DNA of 64,000 nucleotides from Candidatus Binatia bacterium. Lineage in GTDB: Bacteria > Desulfobacterota > Binatia > UBA12015. This document shows positions 26,388 to 35,539 of the stretch, piece by piece. Each line of letters opens with the position of its first letter. Position 1 is the stretch's first letter. The DNA lies in assembly GCA_029243485.1 (NCBI GenBank), contig JAQWRY010000062.1:1-64000 (forward strand), in the 5' to 3' direction. A program made the translations under genes and the position numbers. Below the pieces are notes generated by a model, which was not told the origin of the DNA, made no database searches, and worked only from the letters and a program-made list of their open reading frames with translations.

Positions 26388-27812
26388 CTAGTCTTCGGAC
26401 GCGAGGACGCCGAGCGTCTCGAGGAGTTCGTCTGATTCAATCGGTTTCGAAACGACGGCGTCGAAGCCCGACGCGATCGCCTTGCGCCGTTCTTCTTCGC
26501 GACTGTGCGCGGTCAGCGCAATCGCAGGCAGTCGTGGCACTCGGGAGCGTGCCTCGTTCTCTCGGATGGCGAGCATCAGCGCGTACCCATCATGCCGCGG
26601 CATCGCGAGGTCGGAGACGAGGACGCGCGGTTTGAAACTCACGAGCGCGCCGAGAGCTTCTTCCGCACTGCCGACCGTGCGAACGTCCGCCCCCCAGTGG
26701 GCGAGCAGCGCACTCGCAGCCTGCGTCGCGTCCGGTTCGTCGTCGACCACCAGAACGCGAACACCGGATAGATCTCCGCACGCGGCCTCCTCCCGGGACG
26801 CCTCTTCGACGCCCGCCTCTGGGGGCTCCGCGGCCGGCAACTCGACCGCGAACGAAGCCCCGCGGCCATTGCCGCCGCTCTGGGCAACCACGGAACCGCC
26901 ATGAACTTGTACGAGCCGACGCACGACCGCCAACCCGAGACCGAGCCCGCGATGGCGTCGAGTGATCGCGCTCGAGACCGGCCAGACGCGGTCGAAAATG
27001 CGGCTCAAATCCGCCGCTCCGAGTCCCCCGCCCGTGTCCGTCACGACGAGACGGACCATTTTGCCCGACCGACTCGCTTCGACTTCCACCCTCCCGCCGT
27101 GTGACGTGAACTTCACGCCGTTGCCTACGAGGTTCCGTAGAATCTGGCGCAACCGCCGCGTCTCTCCCGAGACGACGAGGGAGTCTTCGCAGCGATACAC
27201 GATCTTGACGCCCTTGCCCTCGCTTTCCGCGCGGAACGACTCCGCGATGTCGGCCACGAGGGGACCGATAGCGACCCGATCCGGGGTGTACGGAAGACGA
27301 CCCGATGCGGCCCGCGCCGCAACGGAAAGATCGTCAATCATGGCCTGCAGCGAGCGTGCGTTCCGTTCGATCGCACTGATCGCCGATGCCGTTTGTGCGG
27401 CGTCCATGGTCTCAGCCCGAAGCAACTCGGCCCAGGTGAGGATCGGCGAGAGCGGCGTGCGCAGCTCGTGCGTCAGCAAAACGAGGAAGTCATCGTCGGC
27501 GAAGCTGCTCGGGACATCGTCGTCGCGCGACAGATCGCTCATCCGGCGACGGCGCGCCGCCTCGTACGCGCGTCCGATCTCGAGCATCAGCTCTGCGATG
27601 CGAGGAGCGGCGACACCCAGCGGAACATCCGGCGACGCCTCCGCCAGCCGACGGAGCGCACCCGCGTGGATCTCCTCCATCGCGGAGTGTGGCACGCCCT
27701 GGTCGTCGAGCTCTCCGCCGATCGACCGCGCCTCGGCCATGATCGTCGGCTCGTCGCCCTCGTCCAGACACCGGCGCAACAGCGCGCCGTATCGCTCATC
27801 GACCGACTTCAT
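26388..27812 (-). CDS. Soluble hybrid histidine kinase with RsbU-N-like sensor and one receiver
   Basis: A protein of 474 residues. Residues 1-95 resemble the helical N-terminal domain of RsbU-type phosphatases, which binds a partner protein. The H-box is LLTHELRTPLSPI with His115. ATPase motifs follow: VGNGVKFTSHGG, DTGGGLG and GLGLGLAVVRR. A receiver domain with Asp401 (VLVSDLAMPRHDG) closes the protein, with Lys456 in VVSKPIE. The start ATG 27812 overlaps the TGA of the upstream membrane protein gene (ATGA), which implies coupled translation. That membrane protein may therefore be its signal input. Confidence 0.88.
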   Translation of the reverse strand: MKSVDERYGALLRRCLDEGDEPTIMAEARSIGGELDDQGVPHSAMEEIHAGALRRLAEASPDVPLGVAAPRIAELMLEIGRAYEAARRRRMSDLSRDDDVPSSFADDDFLVLLTHELRTPLSPILTWAELLRAETMDAAQTASAISAIERNARSLQAMIDDLSVAARAASGRLPYTPDRVAIGPLVADIAESFRAESEGKGVKIVYRCEDSLVVSGETRRLRQILRNLVGNGVKFTSHGGRVEVEASRSGKMVRLVVTDTGGGLGAADLSRIFDRVWPVSSAITRRHRGLGLGLAVVRRLVQVHGGSVVAQSGGNGRGASFAVELPAAEPPEAGVEEASREEAACGDLSGVRVLVVDDEPDATQAASALLAHWGADVRTVGSAEEALGALVSFKPRVLVSDLAMPRHDGYALMLAIRENEARSRVPRLPAIALTAHSREEERRKAIASGFDAVVSKPIESDELLETLGVLASED

Positions 27813-28273
27813 CTCTCGCAGACCGCCCCACCCTTTTGTTGCCACGACCGGCAGGGGCGCGCCAACCCCTGGCTGGAAATTCCCGGAGAAACTGCGGCGC
27901 CGGCATTGGCCCGTAGCCACCATACGAACAGGCCCGCAAAGAACAGATTCCCGCTGGCGAGAAAGGCGATCTGCCCTGGAACCGAACCACCTACGCAAAG
28001 AGCGCACACGATGGCGACCACGCCCCCCTTCCCCAGCGCACCAAACGCCACGAGGGGCCGCTGGATCTCAGCCTGCTGGGCCAACCAGCCATAGAGCAGC
28101 CCGAACAGGGCGATCGTCCATGCCAGAAGTATCGCGTAGACTGCCGGCACGCCGCCGGGGAGACCGGCCACCTGCCCCAAAACCGAGTCCGGCATGGAGG
28201 CGACGAGGGCGAAGACCACGTTGAACACAGCGGTGACCCACAACGCGGTCCGTAGGATTCTATCAGGGTCCAT
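27809..28273 (-). CDS. Four-helix membrane protein coupled to a histidine kinase
   Basis: A protein of 154 residues with four hydrophobic segments, about residues 8-27, 41-62, 77-98 and 102-118. Arg/Asp residues lie at the N-terminus and a polar C-terminal tail ends RSWQQKGGAVCER. I recognise no family motif. ATG 28273 is preferred over a start at 28294. Its stop overlaps the start codon of the soluble hybrid kinase. I infer a membrane sensor or anchor for that kinase; an independent small membrane protein is equally possible from sequence alone. Confidence 0.7.
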   Translation of the reverse strand: MDPDRILRTALWVTAVFNVVFALVASMPDSVLGQVAGLPGGVPAVYAILLAWTIALFGLLYGWLAQQAEIQRPLVAFGALGKGGVVAIVCALCVGGSVPGQIAFLASGNLFFAGLFVWWLRANAGAAVSPGISSQGLARPCRSWQQKGGAVCER

Positions 28274-28375
28274 CAGAAGCCTCCGGACCCGCATACCCGT
28301 CCGGTGCGATGACCGCGAACACGCCGGTGTGGTCAGAAACCCACGGAGGCACCGCCTCGGCCCGCCCCCGCCAGC

Positions 28376-28647
28376 CTACGGGAGTTCCAAGAAGAGCCGC
28401 GCGGACAGAACGCTGGCGTGGTCGACGAACAGGGAATCGATGCTCTTAGTCGCAGCCGGCTCGACGGAACGAAGCGACGTGTGTCGAAGGTGGCGCCACC
28501 ACCGTGCGGGTGAAGCTCCGCCCACACATCGGTCAGCCCCGCTGCGGGCAGCCGATCGATCGCCTCCGAGTACGGCGTGGAATTCAGATCACCGCCGACG
28601 GCGTTCGGCCATTCCCCGTCCTGCGGCACTTTGCTCCTGCCGACCAA
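28376..28647 (-). pseudogene. Endonuclease/exonuclease/phosphatase family, C-terminal remnant
   Basis: On the minus strand one frame carries VGGDLNSTPYSEAIDRL, the Asp-x-Asn metal-site region of this family, and GLTDVWAELHPHGGGATFDTRR. The next conserved block (IDSLFVDHASVLSARLFLELP) is in a different frame, so there is a frameshift near 28460. The N-terminal two-thirds of the fold is missing. It fills the otherwise gene-free gap between the membrane protein gene and rapA. Confidence 0.6.
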
Positions 28648-28732
28648 CCCGCCGGCTCCTCCGGTAGGAGCCCTCTTGGATCAGGCTCCAAGATGAAGCT
28701 CCAGGCTTCGTCCGCTAGGCTGCTCCGCTCTC

Positions 28733-31525
28733 GTGAGCACCTTCGCCATCGGACAACGCTGGATCAGTGAGGCCGAGCCCGAGCTCGGCCTGGGGACCCT
28801 CATCGAGATCGATGGTCGCCAGATCGAGATCGTGTTCCGCGCAACGGGCGACCACCGCCGTTACGCCGCGGCCTCCGCGCCGCTGCGCCGAATCCGCTTC
28901 AAGAGCGGCGATCGGATCAGCGGTCGAGACGGTGTGAGCTTCGCCATCGAAGAGGTGGTGGAAGACGGACACCTCCTCCTGTACCGCGGCGACGGCCAGG
29001 AGCTTACCGAGGACGAGCTGACCGACACGCTCTCCGCCGGAGGACCCGATGAGCGCCTGAAGCGCGGCCAGGTCGACGAAGCGCGGGCCCACGCGCTGCG
29101 CACCGAGGGACTGACGCATCTCAGTCACGTTCGGGGCTCGACCGTCCGCGGCTTCCTCGGGGGCCGGATCGACCTCATCCCCCACCAGCTCTACATCGCC
29201 GGTGAGATCGCATCACGGCACGCACCGCGAGTGCTGCTCGCCGACGAGGTCGGACTCGGGAAGACCATCGAAGCGTGCCTGGTTCTCCACCGACAGCTGC
29301 TCGGCGGGCGCGTCGGCCGCGCTCTCATCCTCGTGCCCGAATCCCTCGTGCACCAGTGGTTCGTCGAACTCGTCCGGCGCTTCCACCTCTGGTTCAAACT
29401 CTACGACAGGGAACGTTGCGACTCGATCCGCGCGACCGAGCCAGACGCAAACCCGTTCCTCGAGGAACAGCTGGTGCTGACTAGCCTCGACTTCTTGCTC
29501 TCGAGTCCGGAAGACGCGCAGGCCGCGGTCGAGGCTGGCTGGGACATGCTCATCGTTGACGAAGCGCATCGGCTCGCCTGGTCCGAGGACGAGCCTAGCG
29601 ACGGCTATCGACTCGTCGAAGCCTTGTCTCACCGCTCACCGAGCACCCTGCTGCTCTCGGGTACGCCCGAGCAGCTCGGCGAAGGAGGCCACTTCGCTCG
29701 GCTGCGACTGCTCGACCCCGAGCGACACACAGATCTGGAGGCCTTCCGAAGCGAGCGAGACGGATTTGCAGGAATCGCCGACCTCGTCGACAGCCTTCTC
29801 GACGGGACGGCGATCCCCGAAACACAGCGGACGGGCGTCCTGGCAAACGATCCGACCGGAACTCTCGCAGCCGGTTTCGCCGGCGTCGCAGCGGGAGATG
29901 AAGATGCGCGCGCAAAGCTCGTGTCCGACCTCCTCGATCGCCACGGCACTGGCCGGGTTCTCTTCCGAAACACCCGCGCCGCGATCGCGGGCTTTCCACG
30001 ACGCATCCCGCATCTCGTCCCGCTCGAGGGCGGCCCAGAACACGCGGACACCTCCCCGTACGACTACTCTTCGGACCCCCGGACCCCGTGGCTCCTCGAC
30101 CTCCTTGGCAACGTCGGAGACGAAAAGGTCCTGCTCATCTGTCACAAGCGCGAGCAAGTGAAGGCCATCATCGCTGCCCTCGAGGACCGAGCGCAGCTGA
30201 AGCTCGCAGAGTTCCACGAGGGGCTCTCGCTCCTCCAACGAGATCGCAACGCCGCCTGGTTCGCGGAGCCGAGCGGTGCCCGCATACTGCTGTCCTCCGA
30301 GATCGGCAGCGAGGGACGCAACTTCCAGTTCGCCCACCACCTCGTGCTGTTCGACCTTCCCATCGACCCCGAACTCCTGGAGCAGCGGATCGGTCGGCTC
30401 GATCGGATCGGTCAGCAAGGCGACGTCAACATTCACGTCCCCTACCCGGTGGGAACCGCACACGAGTTGCTCGCCCGCTGGCACCACGAGGCGCTCGACG
30501 ACTTCGCACAGAGCCTGCGGGGAGGGACCGAGGTCCTGGCCCTTGTGGAAGCTCCGCTTCGCGCGGCGCTCGAACGCGTCGCGGCCGGCGACCCCGACCT
30601 CGAGGGCGAGAAGAGTCTCTTCGAGCAGAGCCGCGGGCACCGCGAAGACATCGCTCGACGGCTCGAGCAGGGTCGGGATCGACTCCTCGAACGCAGCTCG
30701 CTTCGGCCCGAGCGCGCCGACACGGTCCGTCAATCGATCGCCGCGGAGGACTCCGACCTCGGCTTCGAACGGTACCTGATCCGGCTTCTCGAATACTTCG
30801 GTGTCGACGTCGATGAGGTCAGCCCCCGAAGCTACCGACTCGGTACCGATGGCCTCTACGTCGACGCGATCCCCGGGCTCCCCGCGGCGGGGCTCTCCGC
30901 GACATTCTCGAGAGAAGTCGCACTCCGCAGAGAGGACCTGGTGTTCCTCACGCGGGACCACCCCCTCGCGCTCGGCGCCCTCGAACTGCTCCTCGGTTCC
31001 GAACGTGGCAACAGCGCGTTCGCCCTCTGGCAGGCAGAGGACCCCAAGGGCCTGCTTTTGGAGGTACACTTCGTCATCGAGGCCCTAGCGCCCCGCGAGC
31101 TCGCGATCGACCGATTCCTGCCCCCCACGCCGGTGCGCGTCGTGATCGATCAACGCGGCGAGCCGACCGACGGCGATGCACTCGCTGCCGCCGCAACCGA
31201 GGGCGCGCGCCCTGACGCCCTCCTCGCCCGCCCCGAGGTGAGCACCCACGTACTGCCCGCAATGTTCGAGGCTGCTCTGGCGGCCTCGGAGCCGGCGCGA
31301 CGCCGCCTCGTCCACCGCGCGCGGCGCGCAGTCACCACCGACCTCGGCGCCGAGCTGGACCGCCTCCGCGCGCTGCGGATCGTCAACGATCGGGTCCGCG
31401 AGGACGAGATCCGACTGGCCGAAGCGGAGATCTCCGACCTCGACAAGCACCTAGGCTCCGCGCGGGTCCGGCTCGACTCCGCGCGCCTTGTTTGGCACGG
31501 TCCGAAAGCCCTTCTGGAGCGCTGA
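28733..31525 (+). CDS. rapA: RapA-like SNF2-family ATPase (RNA polymerase recycling)
   Basis: A protein of 930 residues from GTG 28733. N-terminal Tudor-like domains (about 1-110) precede a SNF2 helicase core. Walker A is in LLADEVGLGKTIEACL, Walker B is LIVDEAHRLAW, and the second lobe has VLLICHKREQ, ILLSSEIGSEGRNFQFAHHLVLFDLP and the arginine-finger motif QRIGRLDRIGQ. The C-terminal part follows the RapA pattern. RapA binds RNA polymerase and helps release it from stalled post-termination complexes. It precedes speA by 44 bp. Confidence 0.9.
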   Translation: MSTFAIGQRWISEAEPELGLGTLIEIDGRQIEIVFRATGDHRRYAAASAPLRRIRFKSGDRISGRDGVSFAIEEVVEDGHLLLYRGDGQELTEDELTDTLSAGGPDERLKRGQVDEARAHALRTEGLTHLSHVRGSTVRGFLGGRIDLIPHQLYIAGEIASRHAPRVLLADEVGLGKTIEACLVLHRQLLGGRVGRALILVPESLVHQWFVELVRRFHLWFKLYDRERCDSIRATEPDANPFLEEQLVLTSLDFLLSSPEDAQAAVEAGWDMLIVDEAHRLAWSEDEPSDGYRLVEALSHRSPSTLLLSGTPEQLGEGGHFARLRLLDPERHTDLEAFRSERDGFAGIADLVDSLLDGTAIPETQRTGVLANDPTGTLAAGFAGVAAGDEDARAKLVSDLLDRHGTGRVLFRNTRAAIAGFPRRIPHLVPLEGGPEHADTSPYDYSSDPRTPWLLDLLGNVGDEKVLLICHKREQVKAIIAALEDRAQLKLAEFHEGLSLLQRDRNAAWFAEPSGARILLSSEIGSEGRNFQFAHHLVLFDLPIDPELLEQRIGRLDRIGQQGDVNIHVPYPVGTAHELLARWHHEALDDFAQSLRGGTEVLALVEAPLRAALERVAAGDPDLEGEKSLFEQSRGHREDIARRLEQGRDRLLERSSLRPERADTVRQSIAAEDSDLGFERYLIRLLEYFGVDVDEVSPRSYRLGTDGLYVDAIPGLPAAGLSATFSREVALRREDLVFLTRDHPLALGALELLLGSERGNSAFALWQAEDPKGLLLEVHFVIEALAPRELAIDRFLPPTPVRVVIDQRGEPTDGDALAAAATEGARPDALLARPEVSTHVLPAMFEAALAASEPARRRLVHRARRAVTTDLGAELDRLRALRIVNDRVREDEIRLAEAEISDLDKHLGSARVRLDSARLVWHGPKALLER

Positions 31526-31569
31526 ACACCCATGGCGCCGCCTCCCACGCGTCGGTATAACTCGACGCG

Positions 31570-33513
31570 ATGCGCAGCTGGACCATCCAGGACGCCCTCG
31601 AGCTCTACGACGTACACGCCTGGGGCTCCGGGTTCTTCACGATCAACCGAAACGGGAACGTCGAAGTGCGTCCGCGTGGGGATCGTGGCCCCGGTATCGA
31701 CCTCGGCGAGCTGATTACCTACTTGCGTGGCCGTGGCCTCCGCCTCCCGCTGCTCGTCCGGTTCTCCGACATCCTCGCTACCCGCCTGCGCGAACTCTCG
31801 CAGTGTTTCGGAAGCGCGATCGAGGAGCACCAGTACACCGGCCGCCACCGGGCCGTGTACCCGATCAAAGTGAATCAACAGCGCCACGTGGTGCAGGAAG
31901 TCATCGACTTCGGACGCCGCCACGGCGTCGGCCTCGAAGCCGGCAGCAAGCCCGAACTCCTCGCCATTCTGCCGATCGCCGACACTCCGGATTCCTTGAT
32001 CGTGTGCAACGGCTACAAGGATCGCGCCTACATCGAGATCGCACTCCTCGCCCAGAAGCTCGGCCGAACCCCCATCATCGTCCTCGACCGATTTCACGAA
32101 CTCGACCTGGCGCTCGAAGTCGCCGACGAGCTGGGCATCCGACCTCACCTCGGCGTGCGGGCAAAGCTTTCCGCGCGCGGTGCCGGTCGTTGGGTGGAAT
32201 CCGGCGGAGACCGCAGCAAGTTCGGGCTCACCGCCGACGAACTGATCGTCACCGTGGAGCGGCTCCGCGAGAAGGGCATGCTCGATTGCCTCGAGCTCGT
32301 CCACTTCCACGTGGGCTCCCAGGTCACGAGCATCCGGGCCATCCGCGAAGCCGTTCAGGAAGCGACTCGATTCTACGTCGGACTCGTCGAGATGGGCGCC
32401 GGCCTGCGCTACCTCGACGTCGGCGGCGGCCTCGGCGTAGACTACGACGGCTCGCAGACGAACTTCGCGTCGTCGATGAACTACACGAACACCGAGTACG
32501 CCCGCGACATCATCTCGACCGTCGTCGAGGCCTGCAACGAGAAGAACGTCGCGCATCCCGACATCATCACCGAGACGGGTCGCGCCATGGTCGCGCACCA
32601 CTCTGTTCTCGTCTTCAACGTGCTCGGCGTGAACGAGGTGCTCCCGAAGTCGGCCCCTGCGGTGCCGGCCGAGAAAGACCACAAGGTCGTCCACACGCTG
32701 TACGAGACGTTCCAATCAATCACGCAGAAGAACACGATCGAGGCGTACCACGACGCCGTCCAGGCCAAGGAAGAAGCGCTCACGCTTTTCAACCTCGGCT
32801 ACCTGGATCTGAAGACTCGCGGAACCTGCGAGCGCCTGTTCTGGGCCTGCTGCGCCCGCATTCTACGCCTCGTGCAGGACATGGAGTACGTGCCCGACGA
32901 ACTCCAAGGCCTCGAGCGCGCGATGGCCGACACCTATTACGGCAACTTCTCCGTGTTCCAATCCGCCCCCGACCACTGGGCGGTGAAGCAGCTCTTTCCC
33001 GTCATGCCCCTGCATCGCCTGAACGAGCGCCCGACCCGTCGGGGCGTCTTCGCCGACCTCACGTGCGACTCCGACGGAAAGGTCGACCAGTTCATCGACC
33101 GACACGATACGAAGAACGTCCTGGAGCTCCACGGGGTCAACGGCGAGCCTTACTACATCGGGATCTTCCTCGTCGGAGCGTACCAGGAGATCCTCGGCGA
33201 CCTTCACAACCTCTTCGGTGACACCGACGCCGTTCACGTCCGACTCGGCGAAGCCGATCGCATCGAAATCGAGCATCTCGTGGAAGGCGACTCCGTCGAG
33301 GAGGTCCTCGGCTACGTCCAGTACAGCAAGCCCGAACTCGTCGAGCGCGCCCGAGGTGCGATCGAGGTCGCTCTCCGGGAAGGCCGGATCTCCGTGGAAG
33401 AGTCCGCGCGTCTTCGCCGCCGCTACGAGGAGGGCTTGTCGGGCTACACCTACCTCGACGTTCGCGATCCGACGCAGGAGATCTCCGTGGTCGGCCCAAA
33501 GGCCGGCTCCTGA
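31570..33513 (+). CDS. speA: Biosynthetic arginine decarboxylase
   Basis: A protein of 647 residues, close to E. coli SpeA (658). The PLP-binding Lys100 is in AVYPIKVNQQRHVVQEV. Further family segments are GLEAGSKPELL, GARAKLSARGAG-like substrate loop (here GVRAKLSARGAGRW), LVHFHVGSQVTSI, LDVGGGLGVDYDGS and ETGRAMVAHHSVLVF. It makes agmatine from arginine, the start of putrescine and spermidine synthesis. No speB or speE is nearby, but a deoxyhypusine-synthase-like gene lies at 1811. Ten bases separate it from htrA. Confidence 0.95.
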   Translation: MRSWTIQDALELYDVHAWGSGFFTINRNGNVEVRPRGDRGPGIDLGELITYLRGRGLRLPLLVRFSDILATRLRELSQCFGSAIEEHQYTGRHRAVYPIKVNQQRHVVQEVIDFGRRHGVGLEAGSKPELLAILPIADTPDSLIVCNGYKDRAYIEIALLAQKLGRTPIIVLDRFHELDLALEVADELGIRPHLGVRAKLSARGAGRWVESGGDRSKFGLTADELIVTVERLREKGMLDCLELVHFHVGSQVTSIRAIREAVQEATRFYVGLVEMGAGLRYLDVGGGLGVDYDGSQTNFASSMNYTNTEYARDIISTVVEACNEKNVAHPDIITETGRAMVAHHSVLVFNVLGVNEVLPKSAPAVPAEKDHKVVHTLYETFQSITQKNTIEAYHDAVQAKEEALTLFNLGYLDLKTRGTCERLFWACCARILRLVQDMEYVPDELQGLERAMADTYYGNFSVFQSAPDHWAVKQLFPVMPLHRLNERPTRRGVFADLTCDSDGKVDQFIDRHDTKNVLELHGVNGEPYYIGIFLVGAYQEILGDLHNLFGDTDAVHVRLGEADRIEIEHLVEGDSVEEVLGYVQYSKPELVERARGAIEVALREGRISVEESARLRRRYEEGLSGYTYLDVRDPTQEISVVGPKAGS

Positions 33514-33523
33514 CACCAGACCC

Positions 33524-34852
33524 GTGACTCGACGACTCCTTCAGCTCGCCCTCGTCGCGACATTCCTGGTCGCCCCCGTCGGCCTCTCGGCGGCGGCACC
33601 GCAAGCCTCGCGGCGAACGCACGTCGTCGAGGCCGTCGAGAAGATTCGTCCTGCGGTGGTGAACATCTCCGCCGAAGAACTGATCGTGGTCCGTCCCGAC
33701 CCGTTTTTCCAGGATTTCTTCGGACGCTTCTCGCAACCCCGCCATCGGCAGTACAAGCGGACGAGCCTCGGCTCCGGCGTCCTCGTCCGTGCCGACGGCT
33801 ACGTCGTCACCAACGCCCACGTCGTCGCCCGCGGTGACCGCATCACCGTCACTCTCGCCGACGAGCGGGAGTTCGAAGCTACGCTCGTGGGAACGGACGA
33901 GCACGCCGATCTCGCCGTGCTGCGGATCGAGGGAACCGACCTACCCCACGCGATGTTCGGGCCCAGTCACGACCTGATGATCGGCGAGAGCGTCATCGCG
34001 ATCGGAAACCCGTTCGGGTTCTCCCATACCGTCACGACGGGGGTGATCAGCGCGACGGGACGCTCCCTGCGACTCGAAGAGCGCACCTACTTCGACTTCA
34101 TCCAGACCGACGCCTCGATCAATCCAGGGAACTCCGGGGGGCCCCTCCTCAACATCCACGGCGAACTGATCGGCATCAACACCGCGATCTGGGGCCGCGC
34201 GGAGAACATCGGCTTCGCGATCCCCGCCGCTCGGGCTTCGCGAGCCGTCCAGGAATTGATCGACCACGGCTACGTACGCGTCGGCCACACCGGCGTCCTC
34301 GTACAAGACCTCACCCCGGCGCTGGCCGCAGCGCTCGAGACGAAGGCGACGCGCGGTGTCGTCGTCCGCAACGTGGATCCGGGGAGCCCCGCCGAGTCCG
34401 CCGGACTCGAAGTCGGCGACATCGTCGCCTCGCTCGACGGGCAAACCATCCGCGACCGCGTGGAATTCGACGAACGATTGGCAAGCGCAGGGGTCGGGAC
34501 GCCCATGGAGCTCGAAGTGCACCGCGCCGACGAACGCGTCGCGGTCACGATCATCGCGGCGGCGCTCAGCGAAGAGCGGATCGACGACATTGGGTGGCAC
34601 CGACTCGGCCTCCGGGTCGACGAAGGCGCGACCAAGGAGGCGGTCGCGATCACGGAAGTCCGGCGACGCAGTCACGCGGCACGCGCCGGGATAGAGCCGG
34701 GCGACCTCTTGCTCGCCATGGAACAGAAACCAATAGTAACGGTCGCAACGTACCGACGCGCAGTCGCGCGACTCCGCGGCATCGGGCCCATTTCGATCAT
34801 CGTGCGGCGCGGCAACGCAACCTACCGCGTCACGCTCCCCGCCGAGGGCTAG
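33524..34852 (+). CDS. HtrA/DegP-family periplasmic serine protease
   Basis: A protein of 442 residues from GTG 33524. A signal peptide (about 1-24) precedes the trypsin-like domain with triad His99 (VTNAHVV), Asp129 (HADLAVLRI) and Ser204 (NPGNSGGPLLN). Two PDZ domains follow, about 255-335 and 345-435 (VVRNVDPGSPAESAGLEVGD; RRRSHAARAGIEPGDLLLA). It degrades misfolded envelope proteins. It starts 10 bp after speA, so the two may be co-transcribed although functionally unrelated. Confidence 0.93.
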   Translation: MTRRLLQLALVATFLVAPVGLSAAAPQASRRTHVVEAVEKIRPAVVNISAEELIVVRPDPFFQDFFGRFSQPRHRQYKRTSLGSGVLVRADGYVVTNAHVVARGDRITVTLADEREFEATLVGTDEHADLAVLRIEGTDLPHAMFGPSHDLMIGESVIAIGNPFGFSHTVTTGVISATGRSLRLEERTYFDFIQTDASINPGNSGGPLLNIHGELIGINTAIWGRAENIGFAIPAARASRAVQELIDHGYVRVGHTGVLVQDLTPALAAALETKATRGVVVRNVDPGSPAESAGLEVGDIVASLDGQTIRDRVEFDERLASAGVGTPMELEVHRADERVAVTIIAAALSEERIDDIGWHRLGLRVDEGATKEAVAITEVRRRSHAARAGIEPGDLLLAMEQKPIVTVATYRRAVARLRGIGPISIIVRRGNATYRVTLPAEG

Positions 34853-34872
34853 TGCATCGTAGGCACTAGGTG

Positions 34873-34901
34873 TTGCCCCCGACAAATTCGAAAAATACGA
34901 A
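34873..34901 (+). promoter_or_regulatory. Candidate promoter and long leader of the cold-shock gene
   Basis: TTGCCC (34873-34878), a 17-bp spacer, and TACGAA (34896-34901) form a sigma70-like promoter in a locally AT-rich stretch. Transcription would begin near 34908, giving a leader of about 105 nt before the ATG at 35014. Long structured leaders are typical of cspA-type mRNAs, where they act as RNA thermosensors. Confidence 0.4.
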
Positions 34902-35013
34902 TCCATGCTTCGCCTTCTCGTTTGCTTCTGATATCAGGTTCGCCAAGAAAGACTGCGAGTGCGTCTCCCCGATGATTGGAGTGACTCGCCGAGTTTTAGA
35001 AGTGGAGCATCTT

Positions 35014-35217
35014 ATGCCACAGGGTCGCATCAAGTGGTTCAACAACGCGAAGGGCTACGGCTTCATCGTGCAGGATGGAGGCCCCGAGATCTTCGTGCAC
35101 TACTCCGCCATTGAAGGTGAGGGATACAAGACTCTCGCCGAAGGCCAGGAAGTGGAGTTCGAGATCTCGGACAGTGACAAGGGTCCACAAGCGACCAAAG
35201 TCACCCGGAAGGACTGA
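35014..35217 (+). CDS. Cold-shock domain protein
   Basis: A protein of 67 residues, the usual CspA length. It has [15 protein letters not shown] (RNP1) and [17 protein letters not shown] (RNP2), and it ends with GPQATKV. It is a single-stranded nucleic-acid-binding beta barrel. A GGAG motif lies 7 bases before ATG 35014. The acylphosphatase gene begins 20 bp further on. Confidence 0.95.
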   Translation: MPQGRIKWFNNAKGYGFIVQDGGPEIFVHYSAIEGEGYKTLAEGQEVEFEISDSDKGPQATKVTRKD

Positions 35218-35237
35218 CCCCTCCCCCCTGAGATCGC

Positions 35238-35507
35238 ATGCGTCTGCGGCTAGCAATCCGGGGACGCGTGCAAGGCGTCTGGTTCCGCGGTTCCGCCCGT
35301 GAAGAAGCACTGCGGCTGGGACTGGTCGGCTGGGCGAGAAACCGGGGGGACGGATCCGTCGAGATCGTCGCGGAGGGCACCCCGAGCGCGATGAACTCGT
35401 TCCTGGAGTGGTGCCATCATGGCCCGCCCGGAGCGCACGTCCACGACGTAACGCAAAACGCCGAACCTTCGGGCGACGACCTGGTAGACTTCCGCGTCCG
35501 CTATTGA
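35238..35507 (+). CDS. acyP: Acylphosphatase
   Basis: A protein of 89 residues, the family length. The phosphate-binding loop with its catalytic Arg is GRVQGVWFRG, and the catalytic Asn is in LVGWARNRGDGSVEIVAEG. It hydrolyses acyl phosphates such as carbamoyl phosphate. It lies 20 bp after the cold-shock gene and 32 bp before the secreted DUF4412-like gene. Confidence 0.95.
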   Translation: MRLRLAIRGRVQGVWFRGSAREEALRLGLVGWARNRGDGSVEIVAEGTPSAMNSFLEWCHHGPPGAHVHDVTQNAEPSGDDLVDFRVRY

Positions 35508-35539
35508 GTTCGGATGCCGCACGAGCCAGGCTATGACTC

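Noticed and set aside
33218-33523. Longer N-terminus for the HtrA protease overlapping the end of speA
   Set aside because: The extra residues are Ser/Arg-rich antisense-like sequence inside speA; GTG 33524 gives a proper signal peptide.
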